DNA of 64,000 nucleotides from Aliivibrio fischeri (GTDB lineage Bacteria > Pseudomonadota > Gammaproteobacteria > Enterobacterales > Vibrionaceae), in assembly GCF_009727955.1 (NCBI RefSeq), contig NZ_WOBR01000014.1, forward strand, positions 92,579-156,578, in the 5' to 3' direction. The position numbers and the translations under genes were made by a program. Under the pieces are notes generated by a model. The model was not told the origin of the DNA, ran no database searches, and was given only the letters and a program-made list of their open reading frames with translations. Of this stretch, positions 18,838-28,991 are shown piece after piece; within the stretch, counting starts at the first letter, position 1; each line of letters opens with the position of its first letter.

Positions 18838-21363
18838 TTAGATGACTTGTTTTACTTTCGCGTGTTGCTGTCCACTACGATATGAATGAATCGACGCCTC
18901 TTGTGTATCACCATACACAACCTCATAAAACTGAGGTAAGTTAAAGTTCACTTTATCTGGATTAGACAAGTCTTCATTATTACGACTTGAAGTGTAATAG
19001 TGATTAATGCTGTTCACCATATCATCTTTGCTGCCATAACATTGGTGATAAATTTCAATCTTATTCTCTTCATCTAAAACATAAATATTGAAACCATCGT
19101 CATCATTTTGCGAATCATCGAAGAAGAATTGAATCAAACCTTCACTCGCAAATGAGTCCACCGCATCAGGGATAACCACACCGCTGTTATCACCCAAAGG
19201 TATGGTGGTTGAACCAATCGCCTTATTCGTAGAGATGCTTGAATAAAACTGAACAGAATCTTCCAGTTTTTGGATCGATACACCACGACGCTCAAAGAAC
19301 AATCCATACATGGTTGAACCGATTTTGATGCCTTTGAAACGGCGACGTTTTTCGTTATTTTCAACCGGCTTTAAACGAAGCTCAATACACTCAGCCAGCA
19401 GTTGATAAATATTATTACGAATGATGCCACGCATCTGTTTACTGTAACAGAACACATCCACAGACTCTGGACGAGCAGCGTCTTGGTGCATTTTGCACAA
19501 TACGGTTTTTAGCGCATCAAGAATGGCGGTTTCACCACTAAAGTTTAGTGTTCTCACTTCATGCCATGAATTTCGATACACTAAATCAACACTACCAATT
19601 AAGTTGTTTTGCTCACTACCACAACTGAAGATATCCGCATCTGCCTGATTCATACGCTCAGGTTTCATTTTCAATCTTTCTGTTGGGTCATTTTCTAAAT
19701 TAATAAAAATAGAAAGCTGTCGAACTTCACAAGGGCTACCCAGTTCTTCTTTGGTTGGTTGTGGCAAATACACTGAGAATGTATTTCTTAAATCACTCAC
19801 CATTTGATAGAACTTATCGATATTCAAATCCGCATCACGAACCACGGCATCCAAACGTGTTGATTCCGTTAGTAAGCCATTAAAGAACGCCCATGCGACT
19901 AACTTACTTAAGTATCGGTTATGCTCTAAGAACTTGGCTCCCATTAATTCTTTGGCAATTAATGGTTTTTTATAAACGTACCAACCTGCTTTATTAACGC
20001 TGTTTTCTGGTACTTCTACAAAACTTAAATCTGCTTCGTGTAAATCTGGTGAGATCTGAGGATTAAGTAACGTCACCTTACCTGGAAGTTCTTCAAATGC
20101 CGCATAAAGTTTACGAGCAAGAATACTGATATCTTCAGGGCTGATCGACGACGTTATGTCATTATTACGCGCAAAACGGATCAGGTTTCGGTAACTTTGC
20201 ATCAAGGCTTCAAGCAGATCGTGGTGTGATTTCTTCACCTGTTCTACTTTCCAAGTACGACGAGAGTCTAACTCTGTAATGTATTCAGAGCTCCATCCCC
20301 ATTGTGTCGTTAACTCACTTAACGCCTTACGACGCCATTCAACTGAGCCTTGACCTTGTCTTCTTGAAAGCTTCTCATGTGTTTTCAAATAGAAACTACG
20401 ACGAACCAACTCTAAACGAGACATATCATTGGTTCGTTCAAGATAACGAGTCACTTTCTCAAGCATCAGGTAGTACGCATCCATCCCATAAAGATCGGGA
20501 TCATCAGCAAAGAATCGGCGTTTACTATCAATGCTTAATAGTTGTGTATGTGGGTACTCCCAAGAATACGCTTCTAATAAGATCGCTTTTAGCACCGATT
20601 TAAACGGTGAATCGATACTTTTATATAGTTGCCATAAACTTGAGCCAAAATACTCTTCTGCAGGAATATGATTAAGACGACCAAAATCAATCCATTGGTC
20701 ACGCTGAATAATCCCTTGCTCACACAATTGATCGACATAATCATCATAACTTTCTTCCATTTCTGGAGGGATGATTTGCCATAGCAATTGCTGTCCACCA
20801 AGGCATACGGCGGTACGATAAAACTCATCAAGCAAGAGAAGGTGCTGTGAAGAACCGCAGTTATCACCGGTCATCTCTTCAGAATACGCATCTCTAAAAC
20901 GATTCTGTTCCATTAAGAAGAAGTTAGCTTCAATATAAAACTGCAATGCCCACTCAGTGAGTGCATCACATTTCTTTTGTAGAAGCGCTTTTTTCTCGGC
21001 AGGAAGATTTTCAGGAATACAAACCCAAATATCGAGATCACTGGCAACAGTTTGGCCAATAGAAGAAGTACTACCCATAGAATACAAACCAAGAATATTG
21101 CCTTGATTTGAGGTAGATAGAGGATAACGAAGCGTAAGTTGAGCCATCCACTCACGCTGCTTTTTATTCGCCTGAAATTGTTTAATACCACTAGGAGCAC
21201 CTTCAACAAAACCCGGAAGCTCCGAATGATTGAAATGCAATAGCAATGGCAATTGATGGAAGATCTCTTGCCCAAGTGGTTTCATTAGTGCTAAAGCTCG
21301 CTCTACACGTTGTTCCGTGAGGCGTTGCTGTCGAGCAATTAATGTTTCAATATAGGTTTGCAA
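18838..21363 (-). CDS. cyaA: Class I adenylate cyclase CyaA
   Basis: 841 residues. The catalytic N-terminal half has the nucleotidyltransferase signature MGSTSSIGQTVASDLDIWVC (96-115; Gly97-Ser98, Asp109, Asp111); the C-terminal half is the regulatory region that in enterics responds to EIIA-Glc. It makes cAMP for CRP. The start is TTG (21361-21363), at the same place as the known TTG start of E. coli cyaA (protein begins with QTYIETL versus YLYIETL), with AGG nine bases upstream: a conserved weak start. Divergent from hemC, with a CRP-like site between. Confidence 0.96.
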   Translation of the reverse strand: MQTYIETLIARQQRLTEQRVERALALMKPLGQEIFHQLPLLLHFNHSELPGFVEGAPSGIKQFQANKKQREWMAQLTLRYPLSTSNQGNILGLYSMGSTSSIGQTVASDLDIWVCIPENLPAEKKALLQKKCDALTEWALQFYIEANFFLMEQNRFRDAYSEEMTGDNCGSSQHLLLLDEFYRTAVCLGGQQLLWQIIPPEMEESYDDYVDQLCEQGIIQRDQWIDFGRLNHIPAEEYFGSSLWQLYKSIDSPFKSVLKAILLEAYSWEYPHTQLLSIDSKRRFFADDPDLYGMDAYYLMLEKVTRYLERTNDMSRLELVRRSFYLKTHEKLSRRQGQGSVEWRRKALSELTTQWGWSSEYITELDSRRTWKVEQVKKSHHDLLEALMQSYRNLIRFARNNDITSSISPEDISILARKLYAAFEELPGKVTLLNPQISPDLHEADLSFVEVPENSVNKAGWYVYKKPLIAKELMGAKFLEHNRYLSKLVAWAFFNGLLTESTRLDAVVRDADLNIDKFYQMVSDLRNTFSVYLPQPTKEELGSPCEVRQLSIFINLENDPTERLKMKPERMNQADADIFSCGSEQNNLIGSVDLVYRNSWHEVRTLNFSGETAILDALKTVLCKMHQDAARPESVDVFCYSKQMRGIIRNNIYQLLAECIELRLKPVENNEKRRRFKGIKIGSTMYGLFFERRGVSIQKLEDSVQFYSSISTNKAIGSTTIPLGDNSGVVIPDAVDSFASEGLIQFFFDDSQNDDDGFNIYVLDEENKIEIYHQCYGSKDDMVNSINHYYTSSRNNEDLSNPDKVNFNLPQFYEVVYGDTQEASIHSYRSGQQHAKVKQVI

Positions 21364-21441
21364 ATAGAAAGCCTAGCTAATCTTTGTCATCTAAGATGAT
21401 GGTGAATATTGAACAGCATTCGTTCAATACCGACTATAAAA

Positions 21442-21457
21442 CGTGATCAAGATAACA
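21442..21457. promoter_or_regulatory. CRP-like site between cyaA and hemC
   Basis: CGTGATCAAGATAACA matches TGTGA-N6-TCACA at eight of ten key positions. In E. coli CRP-cAMP represses cyaA through a similarly placed site; the same feedback is inferred here. Confidence 0.55.
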
Positions 21458-21620
21458 CTTTTAACTTTAGACGTAAAGTTTAGCGCATCACTACAAAAAG
21501 TAATACCCTTACCTTTTGCGCTGATGTTTTTAACCCATAATCACACTGTTGTCATCCTGTATTTTCACCTCACCCTCAAGTAATGGTAGGATAAGGTAAT
21601 TATTTTGATCGGATACTACT

Positions 21621-22556
21621 ATGTCACAGCAATTACCTGTTCGTATCGCCACTCGTAAAAGCCCTTTGGCTCTATGGCAAGCCCACTTTGTTAAAGATGC
21701 ACTGCAAGCCGCTCACCCTGGTTTGGAAGTTGAATTGGTTACTATGGTAACGAAAGGCGACATTATTCTTGATACGCCATTAGCAAAAGTTGGCGGAAAA
21801 GGCTTATTCGTTAAAGAACTTGAAGTTGCGATGCTAGAAGGCCGCGCAGACCTTGCTGTTCACTCAATGAAAGACGTGCCAGTTGAATTTCCTGAAGGTC
21901 TAGGTCTTGTTACGATTTGTGAGCGTGAAGACCCACGTGACGCATTTGTATCGAACACTTACAACAATATTGATGAGTTACCTCAAGGCGCCGTTGTTGG
22001 TACTTGTAGCCTACGTCGTCAATGCCAACTTAAAGAAGCTCGTCCTGATCTTATTATCAAAGAATTACGCGGTAATGTGGGAACTCGTCTACAAAAACTG
22101 GATGATGGTAACTACGATGCGATCATTCTTGCTTGTGCTGGCTTAATCCGTTTAGGTCTAGAAGACCGAATCAAAAGTGCAATCGAACCTGAGCAATCAT
22201 TACCTGCAGTAGGTCAAGGTGCTGTTGGTATTGAAGCTCGCTTAGATGACGATCGTCTTCGTGCTTTACTTGAACCTCTAAATCACCCAGAAACGGCAAA
22301 CCGAGTTCTGTGTGAGCGTGCAATGAATAACCGCTTAGAAGGTGGTTGCCAAGTACCAATCGGTAGTTACTCATTAATTGATGGTGACCAAATTTGGTTA
22401 CGCGCTCTTGTTGGCGAACCTGATGGCTCAGTGATGATCCGTGGTGAAGTGTCTGGACCGGTTTCTGACGCAGAAGCTTTAGGCACTCAACTTGCCGATC
22501 AACTTTTAAACGATGGCGCGAAAGAAATTTTAGAACGCCTATACGCAGAAGCGTAA
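21621..22556 (+). CDS. hemC: Porphobilinogen deaminase HemC
   Basis: 311 residues (E. coli 313). It polymerises four porphobilinogen units to hydroxymethylbilane. [15 protein letters not shown], the AVHSMKDVP motif, SLRRQCQL and the cofactor cysteine in [10 protein letters not shown] (about residue 243), which anchors dipyrromethane, are all present. First gene of hemCDXY; hemD begins two bases after its stop. Divergent from cyaA, the conserved gammaproteobacterial order. Confidence 0.97.
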   Translation: MSQQLPVRIATRKSPLALWQAHFVKDALQAAHPGLEVELVTMVTKGDIILDTPLAKVGGKGLFVKELEVAMLEGRADLAVHSMKDVPVEFPEGLGLVTICEREDPRDAFVSNTYNNIDELPQGAVVGTCSLRRQCQLKEARPDLIIKELRGNVGTRLQKLDDGNYDAIILACAGLIRLGLEDRIKSAIEPEQSLPAVGQGAVGIEARLDDDRLRALLEPLNHPETANRVLCERAMNNRLEGGCQVPIGSYSLIDGDQIWLRALVGEPDGSVMIRGEVSGPVSDAEALGTQLADQLLNDGAKEILERLYAEA

Positions 22557-22558
22557 CT

Positions 22559-23320
22559 ATGACGATTTTGGTGACTCGCCCTGAGCAAGAGAGCCAAGCT
22601 TTATGTGATGCCTTGAATCAATCAGGGCATCCAGCTATTTCTCATCCTCTTATCACTATCCATCCCGGCAATGAACTGTCTCAACTCCCTAGACTATTTT
22701 CTTCACTTAATGATGGTGATTTTATTATCGCTGTTAGTCAGCACGCTGTTGAACACACGCAAAATCATTTAAAACAGCTACAATTAGAGTGGAAACAGGG
22801 GGTTAATTATATTGCGGTCGGTCAAAAGAGCGCTCAACACCTCAAAAAGTATATTTCAGATCCAGTACACTACCCAACCCATAGCGACAGTGAACATTTA
22901 TTAGCCCTTCCTGTCTTACAAAAAGCGACAGGGAAAAAAGCCATTATTCTTCGAGGAAATGGCGGACGAGATCTGATTTATCAAGTTCTAAACGATCTCA
23001 ATGTGGATGTGACATATTGTGAGGCTTACCAACGCCAAGTCATCGCATTTGATGCATCTATCAAAACTCGAGAGTGGCAAGAAAAGAACGTAAACACATT
23101 GATTGTGACCAGTGGCGAACAACTCTCTTTTTTCACCTCTCAATTTGCAAATACAGATTTAAATTGGGTACTGAAGCTTAGATTATTGGTACCAAGTGAG
23201 CGCATTAACCAGTTTGCAAAAGAACTTGGTTATCAACATATTGAAACGGTTGGCGGAGCCTCTAATTCCGACTTGCTGCACTATATCAGTGAGCATCATT
23301 ATGATGGGATTTTCAAATGA
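22559..23320 (+). CDS. hemD: Uroporphyrinogen-III synthase HemD
   Basis: 253 residues; two-domain HemD fold with weak sequence conservation. ILVTRPEQESQAL at the start and ILRGNGGRDL in the middle are the recognisable HemD segments. It cyclises hydroxymethylbilane with inversion of ring D. It is translationally coupled to both neighbours: two bases after hemC and overlapping hemX by ATGA. Confidence 0.93.
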   Translation: MTILVTRPEQESQALCDALNQSGHPAISHPLITIHPGNELSQLPRLFSSLNDGDFIIAVSQHAVEHTQNHLKQLQLEWKQGVNYIAVGQKSAQHLKKYISDPVHYPTHSDSEHLLALPVLQKATGKKAIILRGNGGRDLIYQVLNDLNVDVTYCEAYQRQVIAFDASIKTREWQEKNVNTLIVTSGEQLSFFTSQFANTDLNWVLKLRLLVPSERINQFAKELGYQHIETVGGASNSDLLHYISEHHYDGIFK

Positions 23321-24510
23321 CAAAAAATAATAATACAACACAGCCAACCGAAGATAAGCCGGTTGTGACTACAGCCTCTGATATAAAAAAAGAGCCAGAG
23401 AAAACCACCACACACTCTGCTTCTAACACAGAAAATATTGTCGATAAAAAAGGCCGTCGCTTAGGGACTGTAGCCATTATTATCTCTATTTTATTCAGTG
23501 GCGGTGCCTTCTTAGCATCGCAACAACAAGTTACCCAACAACAAATCCAAATAGCTCAACTTGAGCAAAAATTAAAAACAGCAGATACCACGCTTGATGC
23601 AAAACTGGTTGCTGCAGAACAACGCATTACCGATAAAGCGGATGAGATTGTACGTAAAGCGACAGTTCTAATGCAGCAACAAGATAAGAGCATTGCGAGC
23701 CTTCAATTGGCGATTGCTGATATCAAAGGTCGTCGTCCAAATGACTGGTTACTTGCAGAAGCAGATTACTTAGTAAAAATGGCTGGTCGTAAATTATGGC
23801 TTGAACATGATGTGGTTAGCGCAACTCGTTTAATGGAGAATGCCGATCAACGCATCTCTGCACTGAACGATCCAAGCCTAACACCGCTACGTCGTGCAAT
23901 GGCTGATGACATTGCGACATTAAAAGCGATCCCATTAATTGACCGTGATGGCTTAGTATTAAAACTAAATAGCCTAGAACAACAAATTAATAAACTGCCA
24001 CTGGCAAGCGCCGTTCTTCCAGAAGCCGATGCTGTTGAAGAAAAACACGTTTCAACCAACATCAATGATTGGCAATCAAATTTAAAACAATCTCTTAATG
24101 ATTTTGCTGGCCACTTCATTACATATCGAGTTCGTGAAGGTAATGTCATTCCACTACTTAGTCCAGAGCAACATTTCTATTTAAAAGAGAACATTAAGGG
24201 TAAGTTACTACTGGCCTCTAAAGCACTTTATCGTGAGCAAAGTGAAGTTTATGCTACATCACTAGAAAGCGCAAAACTGTGGTCTTCTCAGTACTTCCAA
24301 CAAGATGACCCTGCAGTGAAAAGCTTTATGGCTCAGCTAGACTCTTTAGCAAAATACAAAGTAGACGTTCGTTATCCAAAGAAAATGAAGACTCAAGCGT
24401 TATTGTCGGACTTCATTTCAGAGCGACTTCGCCGTAATGTTCAAGCGATTGGTGACGCCCCAAAAGCAACAGTAAAACAAACTGAAACAACCGAAGGAGG
24501 CAAATCATGA
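23317..24510 (+). CDS. hemX: HemX, membrane-anchored protein of the heme operon
   Basis: 397 residues. A cytoplasmic Lys/Thr-rich N-terminus (about 1-45) is followed by one membrane helix (about 50-68, LGTVAIIISILFSGGAFLAS), a Gln-rich coiled coil (about 70-130) and a large periplasmic domain containing DWLLAEADYLVKMAGRKLWLE, typical of HemX (DUF513). It was once called a uroporphyrin-III methyltransferase, but no methyltransferase motif is present; its role is unproven. Overlaps hemD and hemY by four bases each. Confidence 0.9.
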   Translation: MTKNNNTTQPTEDKPVVTTASDIKKEPEKTTTHSASNTENIVDKKGRRLGTVAIIISILFSGGAFLASQQQVTQQQIQIAQLEQKLKTADTTLDAKLVAAEQRITDKADEIVRKATVLMQQQDKSIASLQLAIADIKGRRPNDWLLAEADYLVKMAGRKLWLEHDVVSATRLMENADQRISALNDPSLTPLRRAMADDIATLKAIPLIDRDGLVLKLNSLEQQINKLPLASAVLPEADAVEEKHVSTNINDWQSNLKQSLNDFAGHFITYRVREGNVIPLLSPEQHFYLKENIKGKLLLASKALYREQSEVYATSLESAKLWSSQYFQQDDPAVKSFMAQLDSLAKYKVDVRYPKKMKTQALLSDFISERLRRNVQAIGDAPKATVKQTETTEGGKS

Positions 24511-25691
24511 TCCGATTGCTTCTTCTGGCGATTGTCTTAGTCGGTGGATTAATTGTAGGAACTACCTTTGCTGATCAACAAGGTTATGTATTGATATCCG
24601 TTGCTAATACGACTATTGAGATGAGCTTAACAACCTTGGTGCTCTTTATTGGTGCTTTGATTGCTGGCTTGTTCTTACTTGAAATGATCGTGAAGCGTAT
24701 TCTTTCTGTGAGTAATTATACTCGCGGTTGGTTTAGTGCCCGCCATTTACGTAAAGCTCGTTACAACACCTTTAAAGGAATGATTAAACTACATGAAGGT
24801 GAATGGAAAGAAGCTGAGCGCCTAATTACTAAAGGTGGACGTCATAACGATTTCCCACTATTGAATTATTTGGCTGCTGCGGAAGCGGCTCAAGGTCGTC
24901 AGCAAATTGATCTGAGAGATAAATACCTGCAGTTAGCATCAGAGCAAGATGACAGTACATTAGCGGTTGCATTAACCAGTGCAAAACTGCAAATGCGCCA
25001 AAAACAGTATGAACTGGCATTAGCGACCTTACAATTTGTGAAGGTTGATTACCCTCGTAATCCGGTTTTATTAGAACTATTAAAAGAGTGTTATCTTGCA
25101 TTAAATGAATGGCAGGCTCTAAAAAATATCATTCATCCATTAAGTAAAGCGAATCTAATTACCGACCAACAAGCGTTAGAGTTAGAAGAAAAAGCGGAAT
25201 GTGGATTAATGGCTTTTATTGCTACCAATAAAGGGACAGCAGGCTTACTAGAACATTGGGATGCGTTACCAAAGAAACTGAAAAAACATGTTCCAATTCT
25301 GATTTGTCTTATCCAACAATTACAAGCACGCAAAGCAGATTCAGAAGCGTACATTATCTTGCGAGATAACCTAAAGAAACGAGCGGATGATCGTCTAGTT
25401 GCTCTACTTCCTACGCTAAATCTAGCTGATTATCACCCTGCGACTGTATTGCTTGAAAGCATGGCTGATTACGATGTACGTAATCCTGTGATTCAAAGTA
25501 CATTGGCACAACTTTATATGCGAACACAAAAATGGCAGCCAGCGCGTGAACATTTTGAAGCTGCATTAGCAATTCGTGAAGATATGTCTGATTACGCCTA
25601 TCTTGCACGCGTATTGGATAAGCAAAACCGTAAACAAGCAGCTGCGGATATTTCTCGTAAAGCATTAACTATGGTTGATGATAACGACTAA
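24507..25691 (+). CDS. hemY: HemY, inner-membrane TPR protein of the heme operon
   Basis: 394 residues: two N-terminal membrane helices (about 3-22 and 40-60) then a helical TPR-like domain (HEGEWKEAERLITKG, YMRTQKWQPAREHFEAALAI). This is the proteobacterial HemY_N family, not the Bacillus protoporphyrinogen oxidase of the same name. It is proposed to organise late heme/porphyrin enzymes, function unproven. GGAGG upstream and ATGA overlap with hemX. A bidirectional terminator follows, so the operon ends here. Confidence 0.92.
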   Translation: MIRLLLLAIVLVGGLIVGTTFADQQGYVLISVANTTIEMSLTTLVLFIGALIAGLFLLEMIVKRILSVSNYTRGWFSARHLRKARYNTFKGMIKLHEGEWKEAERLITKGGRHNDFPLLNYLAAAEAAQGRQQIDLRDKYLQLASEQDDSTLAVALTSAKLQMRQKQYELALATLQFVKVDYPRNPVLLELLKECYLALNEWQALKNIIHPLSKANLITDQQALELEEKAECGLMAFIATNKGTAGLLEHWDALPKKLKKHVPILICLIQQLQARKADSEAYIILRDNLKKRADDRLVALLPTLNLADYHPATVLLESMADYDVRNPVIQSTLAQLYMRTQKWQPAREHFEAALAIREDMSDYAYLARVLDKQNRKQAAADISRKALTMVDDND

Positions 25692-25710
25692 TTTGCGTTA
25701 TTGAACACCC

Positions 25711-25745
25711 ATAAAAAATGCCACTCATTATTGAGTGGCATTTTT
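25711..25745. terminator. Bidirectional terminator between hemY and fre
   Basis: TGCCACTCA/TGAGTGGCA stem (25719-25740) with A-run and T-run flanks. Confidence 0.88.
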
Positions 25746-25771
25746 ATTGATATTTGTTAGAAAAAACTCGA

Positions 25772-26482
25772 TTAAATAAATGCGAATGCATCACCAAACA
25801 ATTGCTCTTTCTTCGCTTGTTTTTCTGTGGTGAATTGCTCACGTGCAGCACCAGCCATTTCAAAGCGACCTGCGATATAAATATCCATATCAGCCAATGA
25901 GTTAAAATCGGCTTTTACCGCTTCTAGCACATTACCCGTTTTACCTGCCCAGCCTTCACTTTGCTCAACAACTGGTACAAACGTAATATGACTATGCGCT
26001 TGAGCTATGGTCTCTAGTTCTGCTTTTGCATACAGTTGGCATTCATCACGACCACCCCAGTATAGGTAAATTGGTTTTTGAATCTTTTGGCTAATGCAGT
26101 GATCAAGAATTGAACGTACGTAACTAAAACCTGTACCACCAGCAATCAATAGCATTGAACGATCGCTGTCTTCACGGATCCACGCTTCACCATGAGGCGC
26201 ATCAATTAAAATATCACCACCCGTTTCTAGTGCCGATTTCATTGATTCAACTACTTCTCCAGCATAAGCATTATGCTCTGCGGCACCAATATGTAACTCA
26301 ATTTCACCTTCGTGGCGACAAGGACTACTTGCGATTGAGAATGGACGTTTGTCTTTTTCACCCATAACAACCGTTAGGTATTGGCCAGCTTTAAAAGCAA
26401 CAGGCTGTTCTGGGTGAAGTAAAATTCGAAAAGTATTACAAGCCAATGGCTCGATAGACTTTACTTTGCAATTGATTGGCAT
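25772..26482 (-). CDS. fre: NAD(P)H-flavin reductase Fre
   Basis: 236 residues, ferredoxin-NADP reductase fold: flavin-binding RPFSIASSP (about 46-54) and nucleotide-binding [13 protein letters not shown] (about 113). It reduces free FMN/FAD with NAD(P)H. In A. fischeri this enzyme can supply FMNH2 to luciferase, and the sequence closely resembles the A. fischeri protein as I recall it. AAGGAAAGTC before the ATG. It follows ubiD and a small ferredoxin on the same strand, a linkage shared with enterics (ubiD-fre). Confidence 0.95.
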   Translation of the reverse strand: MPINCKVKSIEPLACNTFRILLHPEQPVAFKAGQYLTVVMGEKDKRPFSIASSPCRHEGEIELHIGAAEHNAYAGEVVESMKSALETGGDILIDAPHGEAWIREDSDRSMLLIAGGTGFSYVRSILDHCISQKIQKPIYLYWGGRDECQLYAKAELETIAQAHSHITFVPVVEQSEGWAGKTGNVLEAVKADFNSLADMDIYIAGRFEMAGAAREQFTTEKQAKKEQLFGDAFAFI

Positions 26483-26578
26483 GACTTTCCTTTTTCAGCT
26501 GATGCCTTTTAATATGGCATTTGTACGCTGTCATTATTATGTGTATTGAGCATTAAACTCTAATTATACGGGGAGGAT

Positions 26579-26842
26579 TTATTCTAACAACAGCACTAAA
26601 TCACTTTTTGCTGTTGCCTGACACGCAAATACCCACCCTTCTTGTTGTTCTTTATCGGTAAGAAGAGGCTCTAAATCGTATTCGATTTCACCCTCTAATT
26701 TTTTGCATAAGCACATAGCGCATGCACCGACTTGGCATCGGTTTGGATAATTAATTCCCGCCTCGAGTGCCGCATCAAGAATGGTTTGCCCTTCTTCGAT
26801 GCTGAATTCTTTTTGCTGTGGTAGTAAGGTTATTTTTTTCAT
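26579..26842 (-). CDS. Small plant-type [2Fe-2S] ferredoxin
   Basis: 87 residues. Cys36, Cys41, Cys44 and Cys74 form the C-x4-C-x2-C-x29-C pattern of plant-type 2Fe-2S ferredoxins (NRCQVGACAMCLC, FACQA). It lies between ubiD and fre with gaps of about 160 and 100 bases. As a stand-alone electron carrier next to a flavin reductase lacking its own cluster, it may work as Fre's partner or separately; that link is inferred from order only. Confidence 0.88.
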   Translation of the reverse strand: MKKITLLPQQKEFSIEEGQTILDAALEAGINYPNRCQVGACAMCLCKKLEGEIEYDLEPLLTDKEQQEGWVFACQATAKSDLVLLLE

Positions 26843-27005
26843 TACACTTAATTTATTGATTTTAATACTTCACTTTATTCAGTTAAATGAAATGTCTTTC
26901 CGCAAAAGCAGAATGGATTTAATTGGTGTTGATAGCTTATCGATAGCAACAGCTGTTTTGCTACAAGACATTACACTTCACTAAAATATGTAGTAAACCA
27001 ATTCT

Positions 27006-28850
27006 TTATTTTAAAATCCCTAATTCATCCCAGAGACTATCAATTTTAGCGACCACTTCTGGATCTTTCTTGATTGGTGTTCCCCACTCACGAAGACATT
27101 CACCTTCCCATTTATTGGTGGCATCTAACCCCATCTTTGAGGTTTCACCTTCGCTTTGTAAGAATAAGGTATCTCTCGCCGGATCCATTCGTGTGGTTAC
27201 CGCCCAAATGATGTCATTCCAATCACTCACATTGACATCATCATCACACACGATCACAAATTTGTTCTCTTCAAATTGAGACCAAATGGCATCCATGATT
27301 TTCTTAGCATTACCTACAGCCTGTTTATTGATGGATACAACCACCATACTGGCATTGTCATTCTGCAAATGAATTTCAATAATCTCAGGACACATTTTGG
27401 TTATTTCAGCGATACACCCTTCAATCTGCTCACTACTTGTTAATGAACATTCCACGTTTGGTGATAATGCTAATTCTGCATCCCATTTTTTCGTGATATC
27501 TAAGCCCATTTTTGAACCTAATCCCACCACAGGTGAAGCAAAATCTAATGAATCTATCGGCGTATTCTCTATCATTAAACTATCACGAGCGGGATCCATA
27601 TGCAGAGACATTGCCGCTGTTACTTGTGACCAATCTCGAGCATTCACCTCTTCATCGCAGACCAATACAAACTTGGTGTACATAAACTGACGTAAGAACG
27701 ACCACACGCCCATCATCACACGCTTAGCGTGACCTGGGTATTGCTTCTTCATTGTCACTACCGCCATGCGATATGAACACCCTTCTGGTGGAAGGTAAAA
27801 ATCAATGATTTCAGGAAACTGCTTTTGTAAAATAGGCACAAATACTTCGTTTAATGCCACACCTAAAACCGCAGGTTCATCAGGCGGACGTCCAGTATAC
27901 GTACTGTGATAAATCGGTTCTTTACGCATGGTAATGTGCGTAACCGTAAACACATGGTGCTTTTCAACTTCATTATAGTAACCGGTGTGATCGCCATAAG
28001 GGCCTTCATCGGCAAATTCTGTTGGGTCTATATAGCCCTCAAGGACAATCTCAGCACTGGCTGGTACTTCCAAGTCATTACTAATGGATTTGGTTATTTC
28101 GGTTCTGCTGCCTCGTAGAAGGCCTGCAAACGCATATTCAGACAAAGTATCAGGTACAGGCGTTACCGCACCTAAAATCGTCGCAGGATCGGCACCAAAC
28201 GCTACAGAGACAGGAAACGGTTCTCCTGGATGAGTTTCCATCCAGTCACGCAAATCTAAAGCACCACCACGGTGAGCAAGCCAACGCATGATCACTTTGT
28301 TTTTACTCAGCTTCTGCTGGCGATAAATGCCTAAGTTTTGGCGTTTTTTATGCGGGCCTTTGGTAATGGTTAGACCCCACGTTAATAACGGAGCAACATC
28401 ATCAGCCCAACAGCTCATCACTGGAACTTTATCAAGATCAACATCATCGCCTTGCCAAACAATCTGTTGGCATGCCGCTTTACGAATATTCTTAGTTGGC
28501 ATGTTCAAAACTTGCTTAAAGACTGGCAATTTATCTAATGCATCTTTAAAGCCTTTTGGTGGCTCAGGCTCTTTTAAGTACGCAAGTAATTTTCCTACTT
28601 CACGCAGCTCCAAAACGTCTTTGCGACCCATGCCGATAGCGACACGCTCGGGTGTACCAAATAAGTTGGTTAACACCGGAATATCGTAACCAATTGGATT
28701 TTCAAATAGCAAAGCAGGACCACCCGCTCGTAAAGTACGATCGCTGATCTCTGTCATTTCATAATGAGGGTCAATGGGGTGTGAAATGCGTTTTAGCTGA
28801 CCAATATCTTCCAAATGGCCGATAAAATCGCGTAAATCCTTATATTGCAT
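27006..28850 (-). CDS. ubiD: UbiD 4-hydroxy-3-polyprenylbenzoate decarboxylase, long form
   Basis: 614 residues against about 497 in E. coli. It decarboxylates 3-octaprenyl-4-hydroxybenzoate in ubiquinone synthesis using prenylated FMN made by UbiX. The core (1-about 450) aligns throughout with E. coli, including [13 protein letters not shown] and [13 protein letters not shown]. The extra length is an internal duplication: residues 346-460 ([45 protein letters not shown]) are repeated at 487-583 ([45 protein letters not shown]). The second copy resembles the E. coli C-terminus more than the first. Upstream of a ferredoxin and fre. Confidence 0.95.
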   Translation of the reverse strand: MQYKDLRDFIGHLEDIGQLKRISHPIDPHYEMTEISDRTLRAGGPALLFENPIGYDIPVLTNLFGTPERVAIGMGRKDVLELREVGKLLAYLKEPEPPKGFKDALDKLPVFKQVLNMPTKNIRKAACQQIVWQGDDVDLDKVPVMSCWADDVAPLLTWGLTITKGPHKKRQNLGIYRQQKLSKNKVIMRWLAHRGGALDLRDWMETHPGEPFPVSVAFGADPATILGAVTPVPDTLSEYAFAGLLRGSRTEITKSISNDLEVPASAEIVLEGYIDPTEFADEGPYGDHTGYYNEVEKHHVFTVTHITMRKEPIYHSTYTGRPPDEPAVLGVALNEVFVPILQKQFPEIIDFYLPPEGCSYRMAVVTMKKQYPGHAKRVMMGVWSFLRQFMYTKFVLVCDEEVNARDWSQVTAAMSLHMDPARDSLMIENTPIDSLDFASPVVGLGSKMGLDITKKWDAELALSPNVECSLTSSEQIEGCIAEITKMCPEIIEIHLQNDNASMVVVSINKQAVGNAKKIMDAIWSQFEENKFVIVCDDDVNVSDWNDIIWAVTTRMDPARDTLFLQSEGETSKMGLDATNKWEGECLREWGTPIKKDPEVVAKIDSLWDELGILK

Positions 28851-28991
28851 CGCTATCTACATCTAATGAGTTTGAGTAGATTATACCCAAACAAATGAAT
28901 ATCCCCAACCCTACTTAACACTCATCACCTAGAGCTAAAACACATCTCATTAGGTAATGAATATTTAAATATTTGGGGAATTAAAATCTTA

